In this document: positions 54,101 through 64,000 of the stretch, piece by piece
Layout: each line of letters begins with the position of its first letter
How positions within the stretch are numbered: the stretch's first letter is position 1
From: Kappaphycus alvarezii
Lineage: Eukaryota; Rhodophyta; Florideophyceae; Gigartinales; Solieriaceae
Length of the DNA stretch: 64,000 nt
Direction: 5' to 3'
Assembly (NCBI GenBank): GCA_002205965.3
Contig: NADL03000737.1
Coordinates: forward strand, 1,240,001-1,304,000
Notes under the pieces: model-generated
Database searches by the model: none
Seen by the model: the letters and a program-made list of their open reading frames with translations, nothing else
What the model was told of the DNA's origin: nothing
Translations under genes and position numbers: made by a program

Positions 54101-56195
54101 AGTTTTAATGAAATATTTCTCTTCAAGTATAAATTTTCAGTCAAAAATTCCCGGAAAGCATGTATGTACGTAAGTATAATCGTATTAAACAAAGTTAATT
54201 ATAATTCATTTCGTAACTGGAAGTCAAGACCTTTGCACATAAAGTTTTATTGACGTGGAAATTCATGAATGCGTAAAAAGAATGCTTGAATTTGTTGGAT
54301 TATTGCTTACAATTTCTTATAACATGTAACTTTGCATATAACTAACCTGGAATGTTTTCGAAAGTTTAATTGACAATGAAATCGTAAATGTATTGAAAAA
54401 AGATATGAAAATAATGATATTTCTTCTGCTTCAGGGAGGGCGTGCGCTCACCATATTTTACCATTGCGCGTGCATTTCTTGTCCACTTTGAGATCAGCGA
54501 GTAAATCTTGAGGTAGGGGCTAAAATTTTGTAAATTGCAATTTCAACTCTTCAAAAAGCGCAGGGAACACGTGGTTTACGTTTTAGCCATAAGCCAATGT
54601 AAATATTGGGAAAAGTGAATTATTATTCATCACCATTGAAAATTCCACCATTTGCGTTAGAGTATTTATAAAAAATGCGCAGTATTTTTAACACCTTAAG
54701 AATGAAAGAAATGGTAATTATTTTGTTTCATTTCCTATTCGTCAATATTTCACAGGTTAAATTTATTTAGCACATAATTTTCTATATATGCATCATATTG
54801 TAATTTATCACTTGACAATATTGGATCTTTTTTTCCCATTCGTTAGCGATACTCAATTCCTTTAACAAAAAACTTTTAAACTTTTATCATCGGTTTTAAT
54901 ATCTTATAAAAAGCTCTATTACGGAATCAAGTCTAACTTAAAATATGATCTGCAAATATAATAATGTGCAAAGAACAGGCATAGCTTACAGACTCAAACG
55001 AAAAAAGCAAACCTTTGTGGGATGGTCCCCTCTGTAAGGTCGATAAGGCACATATTTTAGTATAATAAGGTTCTAAAAGTCTAACCTTTACAGGAATAAA
55101 TTAACATGAATCACTTCAAGAGCCACTACCGACCATATCTTTCAAATGTTATATCACCCCACATTTCTCTCCTTCAAAAGATTATAGATGTTTTGGCGCA
55201 AAAGTAACATTTTTAAGAGAAAATAAAAAAGGCTCTCTATCAAGATAAATGGTTAAAAATAATAAAAATTAAGTTGTACTTGCACTAATTTTACAACCCA
55301 TTCGACCCTGGTGCTTCCAGAGAAAGTCAAACAATAAGAAAAGAGAAAAAAAGGCTCGATACTTTGAGTGAAATCGTCGTGAAATGATTGTCCTGAAGTT
55401 TTACCGCATCTACAGGGAATAGCAGTAGACACTTTCAAATAAGCTTTTGTCAAAAAATATCGATATTGCAATAGGATGGTAGGATCAATTCAGCTTGTAA
55501 TTGTGTAGAGAGACTTAGAAGGTGAAACAGTTATATATGAGAAAAGACATTGACTATGCTAATGAAGCGAATTTATCCAGCAGACCGGAACTTGAATCTA
55601 CGGATAAAATATTATTGCACCGTTGTCGTCTAAAATTATTCCCTATGGAAACTTTTTTTGCCACTCGTGGAAGATATTTTTCATAGTATTCGACCAATGT
55701 ACTGGGCCAATGTCTAGTTAAAACTGTTGCTTGCTTTATTGGTCATCCTTTTCGCACACATGGAAATTAATACACTAGCGAATGCAAAAAGCCCAATTAA
55801 ACCGATCCTTAAAAGGTCTTTGCAAGCGGAAAAGTTCTCCTGTAGTCTATTTTATAAAACTCTTACAGGAAAAGTGACGAAATAAGCGGTGAATAACTGT
55901 AATTGAAACCTTCTTCGAGTATGATGCTGACCTTCAACCTCAGTACTAGTTTTTTCTATCAGTTTTTCTCGCAATTTTGGTATTGACGTGAATAATAATA
56001 ATGCAAGCGTAGCTGTGCTATACTATTATAGGTCAAAACAGTGACAATTCTAAAAAATATAGATATTAAGGCCTCTTACATCATTGTGAAGTATACAAAT
56101 TTCTATTAGTGTAATCAAAAAGTGCAAAGAACTAAAAAAAGTCGTACTTCACGTGAAATAAAGCGTCAAAAGCATCCTTGTACACATTTTATGGT
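51171..56195. other. AT-rich stretch, no gene recognised
   Basis: About 5 kb with short open stretches only (60-73 codons) and no motif, RNA gene or repeat that I can support. The composition resembles 43.4-47 kb. Confidence 0.5.
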
Positions 56196-56199
56196 ATTA

Positions 56200-57850
56200 A
56201 AATTATCGCCCATTTTTGCAAATTGAAGTTCGAGTTCCCCTTCATCGTAGAAACCGACGCTTCTAATGTCGCCGTTGGGGCAATTCTGGCCCAAAGGAAG
56301 GAGGATGACAAGATTCATCCCTGCAGTGCGCAAGCCATTCGATGAAATTAGCAGAGCGTAGCTATTCCGATTGTGAAAGGGAGACCCTAGCCGTCATTTT
56401 CTCTTAAGTAAGTTTAGAGAGTATTTGTTCTAGACAAGGCCGTTCAAGCTGATAACCGACCATCAGGCACTTCGTTATGGCTTCAAGAAAAACGATACTC
56501 ATGGAAGGCTGGAAAGCTGGATGAACTTCTTTGCGGGGTATTTGTTCGAGGAAGAGTACAGGCCGGGCGCTGAAAACTGAACAGCTGACTATCTCTCGCT
56601 TGCAGCACCTAATGGATCCTTGATTGACCCGGAACACGATGTAGGGGACCTAGTTGCCGCGTTGGATTCCGTCACTGTCGAAGAGAATCCCATACTTGAG
56701 CCATTCCTGCTCAACGTCGCCCGTTATTTGCAAAGTTTTAACATCCGGTTTGACGATGTGGAAAAGCGTTGTTCGATCAAAAGTTTGGCTAAATCCTTCA
56801 CATTGTGGTAATGAAAGCTTATTAGACGCAAATCTGTGCCGTTTATGAATGACGGTATCGCGGTATTGAAGACCGTACATGACGATGTTGGACACTGGGA
56901 CAGGGAGACGACAAATAAATTTGCTTTAGACCGTAATTGGTGGCCGTAGATGCACTGAGACATTCACAACTACGTTCAAAAGTTGAGGAGGGTGCCAGAA
57001 ATTGATGCATCTTCCGCCGTATTGCACGACTTTAAATGTACCGTCGGCTTATATTTTCGAGACCTATTCGATCTAGTTCGCGGAACCTCTACTGATATCA
57101 AAGGCAGGAAGGAGTTATCTGCTCATCGTCGTCGAGCATTTGACAGTTGGGCCACTCTCAGTTGCCAACACGGACTCATCGGCCACAACTGTCGCCAAGT
57201 TCATAGAGAGCGAATTTATGCACCATTTAGGTCCCCAAAAGACTATTATCTCCGACAACGCTGAGTGCTTTACCGCTGCCGCCGTTGCGGACTTTATGAG
57301 GAAACATGGAATTATCTGGACCAATGTTCTCTCGTGAGCTCCAGTATCTAACGGTAGAGGCGAAAATATGGATCGAAGCATCAAGAAAGCCGTGAAGAAG
57401 ATGGTCGTCGGTCAAGGAATGGATTGGGAGGAATGTTTCCCCGGTGTTTTGTATGGAATCCGCTTTTGTCGCCATTACGCAAAAGCTTCGCAATTCGAAC
57501 TGATTTTCGGTGTATTTCCGCGCATAGATGCGGCTGAACCCGTCGCGTCGATAGCCAATGCTTCCAATACGCACCGCAAGTTGGAACTTCTGGGCTTCTC
57601 GGCCCTTGAAGCTCACCATCGAGATGAACAAATACGTAAAATTGGTGATTCATCCTCCGCAAAGCCCTGTATGTTCTATGTGGGGGTTTGCTTTCTTATT
57701 GTGCCTGGGCCTGCGTTAACATCCACAGCAAAGTGGACTGCGCTTCGGTCTCAATATTATAAGCCTTGCCGCGTTTGGATATTTGTATCCTGGCTCGTCT
57801 CATACAGGGGTCGCCGTTCCCATCGCGCAATCCATGGAAGGAGATAAGTT
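56200..57850 (+). pseudogene. Ty3-type RNase H and integrase relic (second Ty3 lineage)
   Basis: About 56,225 reads FIVETDASNVAVGAILAQRK, a Ty3 RNase H start with its Asp. Frameshifted remains of the KLTDHQALRY-like and ADYLS regions follow (56,450-56,600). 57,140-57,337 reads ATTVAKFIESEFMHHLGPQK and TIISDNAECFTAAAVADFMR, the integrase core around the second Asp. After a TGA (about 57,336) comes SNGRGENMDRSIKKAVKKMV (third acidic residue) and FELIFGVFPRID. The sequence differs clearly from the intact chromovirus at 31-37 kb. Dead and lacking visible LTRs. Confidence 0.8.
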
Positions 57851-58347
57851 CCTTACGTCTTGCGCCCAAGCCACCTGAGGGCCTACAATTGCTGGATTTT
57901 GGGCCATGCTAGTTACCGTTTCATCTCTTTCTTTAGTCATTTTCTATTCTTTCATGTTTTGTTGAGTAATAAGCTGGATCATTTCCTATTTGGACCCGAG
58001 ACCCGAGAAATTATTCAGGTGGCACCCCCTTTAACCTAATCATGGAGCTGTAGCAGAAATACCATACAAGCATCAAGCGTTATTCTTGAGTGTAATGTGG
58101 GACCTGGAACCCACTAACGACATCCCTGGTCGCCCCTACACCTCCTACCCGACGAAGAACAACCAATGGTGGGTTTGGGGCGACGGTGCATCCTCTTCTT
58201 GTTCGCAGGATCTGACGACACTGCAAAGATGCTATGATCGCGAGAAGGGATGTATTGCTTTCCTTCCAATGTCACTCCCCGTACGTCGTTTATCCTCGTA
58301 AAGTCTTCCGGATCGTCCTCCCCGCAGCAAATTTTCAGAGAAACCTC
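57851..58347. other. No recognised gene
   Basis: This region lies between the Ty3 relic and the 3' end of the minus-strand gene. A short plus-strand stretch at 58,086-58,301 (DLEPTNDIPGRPYTSYPTKN) is open but has no recognised family. Confidence 0.4.
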
Positions 58348-59993
58348 TCAGAAAACCATCACATACTCCTCCGCACAATAATATAGGAGTAAGGTTTCTT
58401 CCCTTGCGTCTAACCAGACGGAATGTCGAGCCCCGAGGCATCCTACAACCACCGCTACGTAGATTCCGCCTGAGGGGGAACAAGGGAACCCACGGATCCA
58501 GCGGACGTCAAAGTCACTCCTATCCCGCTGTCGAAGACTACTCTTGAAGCGTCCGAGCGGAGTTTTGTTACCACGAACATGGCTAATGACCAAAGGAATA
58601 GGACGAACGCGGTTCAAACCTTTCACGAAATTGGCGAAAGAGGTGCGACGAGGGTGGTAACCAAACTGATCCAATGTTTCGCAATCGTTTTCGTAGTCTT
58701 TGGACCAGTACTCCTCTGCAGGGCCCTCACCAAGGACGAAGTACAGCGCAGTCGCCGCGGATGCCTGCATTCAGCGACCGTCGAAATCGCGAAAGGGAAC
58801 TGGAAAATTCCTTTAAAAGAATGGGGAGCCAGAGGCGAAGGCACCCTCGACATCGAGAAGAGTGCCTTAAAATGCTTGTTTGGGTGCTTCTGACACCATT
58901 CATAGTTCATCATGATATCTGCAACACGAGAAGCTAGCTTCCTCCCGAACTCTTTGCTGACGACGCGGCCGTTCCTCTGCTCTTGTTCGAAGTCCCTTTC
59001 AGTGGTATTATGGAGACCGGCTCCTGGGGGTGCCTCTTGGATTGAAAAAGTATACAAGTCGATAGAGTACTCCTCCTCTGCCTTTTCGTCGACGGCAAAG
59101 TACTGCCCCATGAAGCAATCTTGGACACCTTCAGGTATCTTCCAAAGCACGGAAGAGATTGTCCACGTTGGAAATTCTGGGTACTCCGTATGGTCTCCTC
59201 GATCGAGAAGAGATTCGGTGAGGCTTAATCTGAACGCCACTTCTTTATCAATCCCGTTCTTCACTTTGCTAGATGCAGCGATATTGACCGTATTCTTACC
59301 GAAAAGTGGATTGAATTCGTAGTAAGAGAGGTCCACTGAATCCGGTTTCTCCTTTTCGTACCCACTAAACGAGACCCTGAAGAAGATGCTGTCCACCCCT
59401 TCACCCACTCTCCGAGACCTGGTAACCTTGATAGCATCAGAACGATCGGTAAAGCGAAGAAGCTTATTCTTGATCGCCCAACGACAGATCTGATCCAATT
59501 CGAAGTATTCCTTCGTCTTGAAACAACTTCGTGGTTGCGAAATTTTTTGGTATCAAGGAATTGAGACGGCCGTTTCCTTACTGCTTTGCTGGCTATCTCT
59601 AATCGTGGAGCCCTCCCGCCTGTAGAACATCGGGCGCTTGGTATGCGCCACCGTTCTGCTCCGCGGAGGGATTTTGGGATGACAGTACTACCGTATTCCT
59701 TCGCCTCTACACACTCAATAGATGGGCCAGTCCCGGAGGCTTTGTCTGACCTGAATCGACACTGAGCTTCGAGGCGAATACGGCGCTCGGGAGGAGATAG
59801 AGGTTTCTGAGAGGTGCAAGGTACGGCAATTGGCTGCTTTGGTTGCTGGAGGGCCCAAGAGAGGCAAGGCGCCCGGGGATGATTTCTTGCGGTCTCGAGG
59901 GGGTTGCAGGGGCTCCTTGGGTGAGCTGATCGAGCTCACTCTATACTGCGCCCGTGCTACAGCTTGAGAACGAGGTGGTGTTGAGACCGTTTT
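58348..59993 (-). pseudogene. Intron-containing host gene of unknown function, 5' end missing
   Basis: Exon model on the minus strand: 59,993-59,751, 59,516-58,845, 58,764-58,348. The intron 58,844-58,765 (GTGCCT...GCTGAATGCAG, 80 nt) joins two long frames exactly (FKALFSMSR to ASAATALYFVLGEG). The intron 59,750-59,517 (CAG|GTCAGA...TTTCAAG) is less certain, and exon 1 begins after a good acceptor (CGCCTTTTAG). The protein is over 430 aa, charged and soluble (RFTDRSDAIKVTRSRRVGEG, EEEYSIDLYTFSIQEAPPG, VRWIRGFPCSPSGG), with no signal peptide or membrane segment and no family I can name. No start codon is found before copia A2 begins at 60,129, so the 5' end was probably cut off by that insertion. 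Confidence 0.5.
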
Positions 59994-60128
59994 CTAAAAG
60001 GCGAATTTTGCTCGATTTTAGGGCTATCTATGTTGATCTTCTAGTGTTTGCTACTGTACTTTTTATCTTTTGACCTACCGGTTTTTTTTAAGTGTAGTGC
60101 AGTAGTAACGACGATTTGGGGCCACAGT

Positions 60129-60583
60129 TGGTATTCAAAAGGGCTCGCGATGGTGCCAGCGCAGCATCTGTGACAGCCCAGCAGCAATGCTTAGAAATTT
60201 TATCATATTAATCTAGTACAAAATGATACTGTACCCACTAAATGATACTGTAGCCACTAGATTTAATTTTTATGGTGACCTAGCTCTACACTGCACTGTA
60301 CAGTACAGTACTTTCAAATGCAGTGCAGACGGGCTACAAAAAAGTCTATGTAAGGACTTGCGTACCAAGTAGCGGAGCAAGTCTAAGACATGAATCATCA
60401 GCCATCAGACAGAAGAAGTAAACACTTGTTCTTGTCGCAATAAGGGAGGCCAACCCGTCGAGCGCAACGGTCAGTAGTTGTGTCAGACATTATAAGCTCG
60501 GCTTGCAGGGCTTACAGTAGACTTCCACCAGAAACCTTGCTGCATGCTGCACGTGTCATACCTTTTGGGCTGTGATACTACAT
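60129..60583 (+). repeat. 5' LTR of copia A2
   Basis: It starts TGGTATTCAAAAGGGCTCGC and ends around GCTGTGATACTA. It is collinear with the inverted copies at 5,130-5,559 and 1-291. It contains a small internal duplication AATGATACTGTA[C/G]CCACTA at 60,221-60,258. Confidence 0.8.
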
Positions 60584-60915
60584 TCGAGAATTATCCTCAC
60601 AGTGTCCTCAGTGTTATTTATTCCACACCTTGCTCTTACAAGTACATACTGTACTGCTCCACTGAAAAAAGCCTGAATAACCTTCCGCCAATCGTTTATC
60701 AGAGCATTTTTACTTACGTACAGTACCAACCTTCTGGTGAAGATAAGTCAGAACCCATCCGAATTTCCAGGTCAGTGATCAACATGGATCAAGGAAGCAC
60801 TGCCAATACATCGGACCTGTTTCTGTCTGAGATAGCACTGTAAAATGTCTCTCAAGAGGTTTCAGGATTCATCAACTCAATTCGAATACTCGATAATCGT
60901 GTCTCTTTCTGGTCT

Positions 60916-61800
60916 GTGAATGGACCTCAAGTGGTCTATGAGGTTGCCGAACTTTTTCCACCAGCTGTATTGTTCTCTCCTGCTATAAAATCTCTGCCTA
61001 TTGCTTATAAAGCACTTTGTGACTGGTTGAATGACCGTGGAGCGAATATGGCGCCGCACAGTTCCCGTCATGTTACCTGCCAGCCAGCCGCTAATATCTG
61101 TACGGAAGACGATGACAAGTTAGCTGCAGAAGAAATAACAAATAACATACTGAAATCAGGTCGTCGTACAGCCCGAATAGGACAGGAAAAATCAGCCCTC
61201 GAAGATTAGGAATCTCGTGCTGCATTTGTCCCTGCGCATCAGGAAAAATTGTCGTACTACATCGGCTCTAGATTCCAAGACAAGGACCAGAAGTTTTCCC
61301 GAGACCTTGGCGAGTCATGGATGGAATATTTTGCCGAGTACAAACAACTTGCTCGTGACTATGGTTCAGCGCTGCGCATTAGAAGCAATATCTTCATACT
61401 CTTCTACGTGGTGATGCTAACAGATTTTACCTGGATCGGATCGATATCGAAGTTAGTTCGTTTACTGAGGCGATAAACCTCATTGGTAATGAATACAACT
61501 CGGTGGTTCGTCAAAACTGAGTGAAGAACCAACTCGGTGGACATGGGTTATCTAAGTATACTTCTGAAGGCATTGATGATCTTCCAGCACTTAAAAAACT
61601 GTACAAGCTGATAGCAAAGCTTTCACCGCAAGTGGCTGTTTCGCACAGGAGTGAGGCACACAAGATTGAATTTCTTCGTAGTGCTACCGTCGGTTACGCA
61701 TAGACGAAGGAGCCGTTAAGTCGCGTCGCTACTCATGCTCTCTCATTTAAGCAATTCTATGGAGAACTTGAAGCAGCCTTGCACCTCTCTAGTTAAGTCA
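60916..61800 (+). pseudogene. copia A2 gag
   Basis: ANMAPHSSRHVTCQPAANIC, then EEITNNILKSGRRTARIGQE, a TAG, then SYYIGSRFQDKDQKFSRDLG, a frameshift near 61,370, and LSKYTSEGIDDLPALKKLYK. It matches A1 gag (4,171-4,800) segment by segment. Not translatable as one protein. Confidence 0.7.
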
Positions 61801-62072
61801 AATTGGCAAACATGAGAGATAAAGTTGGAATTAGGTCACCTACTACTTAAGATAAGGACGAAAATGTCCCTGGAATACTCTATCAAGGACCTGGTCGCTA
61901 CGTAAACCGACATCGTGGTGTCGGCGACACATGCAGTTAGGGCCAAAGGAATTATTCATCTGGACCACTTTCGGTCATGGAAAGCTTAAATTATGATTCC
62001 GCTGATCATATGCTAAGTTCATGTTCGCATAAGATTGACCCTGCTAAAGCTGCTCTTCGAAAAATTTAGTGC

Positions 62073-62582
62073 GTGTCGAAGAAAACTGGAAACGTCCGAA
62101 ATTCTCATGTTGTATTATTTGAATTATGTCAACAGCTCGACTCTGCAAATGATGCAAAAGGAGAAAGGGGTCAAGAAGTACCATATGAAACAGATTTACA
62201 TGTTAACGATGAAGAAGAAAAACAGAATTTGATATCTTCGATGCACTTGTTAAATGTCGGAGTTACGAATGATGAAAAATCTGTAGCTGAAGCTACAATC
62301 AGCCTCACTTCTCCTTCGGCCCCAAAAGGCATTGAAAATTTCAACGGAGCCTGTTTGGATACTGGAGCTCAGAGATCTTTAGTAGGGAAGAGTCAAGCTG
62401 AGACATACTACCCCTTCATGGGAATCCCTCTGGCTCTCATTCCGCCAACAGAAGAGGTCTACAAATTTGGAGAAAATAGGAAGACAAGCATTGAAAAAGC
62501 AAAGTTTCGAATTCCACATGGTGACAATCGTCACATGAAGATCGTTCTGGATGTTGTAGATATTGGAATACAGATTCTTTAG
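62073..62582 (+). pseudogene. copia A2 aspartic protease region
   Basis: An open stretch of 169 codons carries GACLDTGAQRSLVGKSQAET with the D-T-G catalytic triad. It then has PLALIPPTEEVYKFGENRKT and IPHGDNRHMKIVLDVVDIGI, the flap and second half of a copia-type retropepsin. The frame ends with TAG at 62,580, interrupting the polyprotein. Confidence 0.75.
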
Positions 62583-62623
62583 GACTCAACGTACTTGATA
62601 AGTGCAAGTTTCTAGTAGACACC

Positions 62624-63036
62624 GTGGACAGTGGTATCCGAAGCAAAGATACTGTCTGGAGCGCACCTCTCACTCGAAAGCTAGGCCATGCCTACTATGA
62701 ATGGAACTACGAAGTTATGTATACAGAGCCAGAATTGAAAAGGATTCACCGACACTTTTATCACCCGCATCCGCTGAGAATATATAAAATTATGAAGCAG
62801 GCCAAGGATCCTCAAACGACACCAGAAACACTTCAGGCACTCGAAAAGTTACTGAATCTTGTGATGTTTGCAAAAGGATTTCGAACCAACCTGGTCGTTT
62901 CCGCGTCTCACTGCCAAGCGAAGACATATTCTTTAACATAACTGTGCTTATGGATATTATTTACTTGGAAAGCATGCCCGTACTACACATGGTTTGCAAG
63001 GATACGTTGTTCAGTACTGAAGTAATACTCGATGGA
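62624..63036 (+). pseudogene. copia A2 integrase zinc domain and core start
   Basis: YTEPELKRIHRHFYHPHPLR gives the histidine half of the zinc domain. The C-x2-C half (TESCDVCKRISNQPGRFRVS) follows only after a -1 shift at an A-run near 62,845. The shifted frame continues with LPSEDIFFNITVLMDIIYLE (first catalytic Asp) up to ILDGD at the truncation point. The same shift is present in A1. Confidence 0.75.
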
Positions 63037-63039
63037 GAT

Positions 63040-63556
63040 TGTAGTGCAACAGGCACGACGGGGGTGTTCTAGAAGCGAACCGGGAAAAGCGATCCGTATT
63101 GGATCGAGGAAAAACTGACTATTAGAGTAAAAAAGGTTCTCGAAAAGAGAATGGGGAAAGACGCGCACAAGCGCAAGGGAAAAGGGCAACGCAAAGAGCC
63201 AAAGAAAGAACACGCACCACGCGTGAATGTAACGCAGCGCAAAGCACAACGTAAAAGTGCAGTAGCCACGGATACACGTCCTCCCGCGAAGGGACGAGGG
63301 ATACAATCCTTCCAATAGAACAAAGACAAAAGTAATAGGTATGAACCTGACGCAGCGCGACGGGCTCAAATAGCCAAGCTGTCGGGCGGGGGCCGAAGTG
63401 GATAGTAGCTACTATAGCTGCACGCGCGGCGCCTTAACTAAAAGAGGACGCGGTTTGCAGGAGCAACAACTAGAGCCGAAACCGAACAACGGTGAAGAAG
63501 AAGGTACCTCCGGTACCTTTACTAGTGGTGGTGCGACCTCGCACCAGAATAAATAA
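63040..63556 (+). other. Basic, partly open stretch with hairpins, unassigned
   Basis: After the copia A2 breakpoint the plus strand is rich in Lys/Arg codons but broken by stops. A last open piece (63,375-63,556) reads CTRGALTKRGRGLQEQQLEP and TSGTFTSGGATSHQNK, then stop. It could be the tail of another transposon polyprotein. Perfect hairpins occur at 63,402-63,415, 63,501-63,519 and 63,530-63,545. Confidence 0.35.
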
Positions 63557-63565
63557 TAAGATAAA

Positions 63566-63581
63566 GCTACTTGCTAGTAGC
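63566..63581 (+). other. Perfect hairpin GCTACT-TGCT-AGTAGC
   Basis: Six-base-pair stem with a four-base loop, fourth in a row of perfect hairpins beginning at 63,402. Confidence 0.6.
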
Positions 63582-63588
63582 TAGGACA

Positions 63589-63690
63589 AGTGTCACTCTG
63601 TTAGTTGGTTAGCCCAAAATAAATATCAGGTCCAGGTATTGGACCGCCACTATCCCGATAGGGTCTCGACCATGGGCCTAGAGGGACACT
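63589..63690 (+). ncRNA. Predicted multi-branched RNA/DNA fold of about 100 nt
   Basis: The outer stem AGTGTCACTC (63,589-63,598) pairs with GAGGGACACT (63,681-63,690), 9 of 10 pairs. An inner stem TAGCCCA (63,610-63,616) pairs with TGGGCCTA (63,673-63,680) with one bulge. Inside are three hairpins in a row: GGTCCA/TGGACC (63,629-63,645), CTATC/GATAG (63,650-63,661) and GGTC/GACC (63,662-63,671). It is not a tRNA (no T-arm consensus, long linker). No known ribozyme core is recognised. It may instead be a foldback in an LTR. Confidence 0.4.
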
Positions 63691-64000
63691 GTAAATAAAC
63701 TGTAAATACAGTAGTACAGTAAGAGTGTGGATTGCGCCACCTATTATAAAATACACATTGACTTTTCAAATCAATAAAAGTGCTATTGCACTACATCTGC
63801 CCCTTCTGAGCGCACAGGCGCAAGGTTTGATTCGAATTGCTAAAAAGCCAAATACCGGGAATCAGTTTCCCACGTCGGGCGGCGACGCCACGTTTCTTTC
63901 AAAAACCCGTCGTCGGGTAGCAACAAAAATGACCTCGCCTGGGCAAGAAAATTTCCAAAGGCTGTAGCACAAAGCTTACTTATCCCAAGGTCGTCATCAA
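63691..64000. other. Possible LTR-like promoter region, no gene recognised
   Basis: CTATTATAAAATAC near 63,741 (TATA-like) and AATAAAAG near 63,773 follow the folded region. A short open frame 63,725-63,967 ends at the window edge and has no known motif. An LTR (TGTCAC... to ...ACTACA, about 63,591-63,803) is possible but has no second copy in view. Confidence 0.3.

Larger units (their letters stand above)
60129..63036 (+). mobile_element. Ty1/copia family A, copy A2 (5' part only)
   Basis: It has an LTR, gag, zinc region, protease and the start of integrase on the plus strand, each matching copy A1 in the same order. Similarity stops at about 63,036 (after CTCGATGGAGA), where A1 continues, so RT, RNase H and the 3' LTR are absent: truncated by deletion or by another insertion. 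Stops and shifts show that it is not active, though its protease-integrase stretch is better kept than in A1. Confidence 0.85.

Noticed and set aside
58579..59322. Plus-strand open frames opposite the intron-containing gene
   Set aside because: The minus strand carries long frames joined by a good intron; the plus frames show no motif or promoter.
63589..63690. Hammerhead ribozyme
   Set aside because: The branched fold lacks the CUGAUGA and GAAA core strands, so this assignment fails.
63820..63845. tRNA-like T-arm (GGTTTGATTCGAATTGC)
   Set aside because: It resembles a B-box, but no acceptor stem, D-arm or anticodon arm can be folded around it.

Overview
The window looks like a repeat-dense piece of a fungal nuclear genome. 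Supporting signs are a chromodomain-bearing Ty3 retrotransposon, two Ty1/copia families, non-LTR (LINE) retrotransposons carrying a restriction-like endonuclease, a small secreted protein of fungal type, short GT-AG introns and TATA-box promoters. An early-diverging or biotrophic fungus would fit, but the sequence alone does not name the organism. All similarity statements come from reading translations by eye; no searches were run.

Layout. 1-5559 is a decayed Ty1/copia element (family A, minus strand), cut by the window edge. 5.6-8.7 kb holds a small duplication, a relic of the acidic-ORF unit and an RT scrap. 8.7-19.8 kb is a patchwork of 5'-truncated LINE fragments of three families (A, B, C) mixed with copies of an unfamiliar ~1.2 kb repeated unit. 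That unit has a TATTTAAA promoter, an Asp/Glu-rich protein with conserved ends, and a conserved ~415-430 bp 3' block. The unit has one intact copy (10.36-11.56 kb), two broken copies (17.08-18.25 and 46.98-48.13 kb) and two relics. 20.29-20.54 kb encodes a short secreted protein. 22.35-28.57 kb is a nested insertion: a decayed Ty1/copia element B (22,584-28,440) sits inside an LTR of family A. 29.6-30.7 kb is another LINE A fragment.

31,472-37,340 is a complete, apparently young Ty3 chromovirus. Its LTRs differ by one base-pair indel, it has a 5 bp target duplication (CAGTA), and its gag and pol frames are intact. 37.3-42.6, 43.4-47.0 and 51.2-56.2 kb are AT-rich stretches with no recognised genes. 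49.71-51.16 kb and 58.35-60.0 kb each look like an intron-containing host gene of unknown function. The second appears to have lost its 5' end to a copia A insertion at 60,129. 56.2-57.85 kb is a Ty3 RNase H/integrase relic of a different family. 60,129-63,036 is a second copia A copy (plus strand). 63.0-64.0 kb contains a striking cluster of perfect hairpins and a multi-branched fold.

Working together: almost everything here is mobile DNA at different ages. The Ty3 element is the only one that looks able to move by itself. The clearest undescribed candidates are the acidic-ORF unit, the paired identical-loop hairpins in the Ty3 leader, the 26 bp hairpin tandem array inside copia B, and the structured region at 63.4-63.7 kb.
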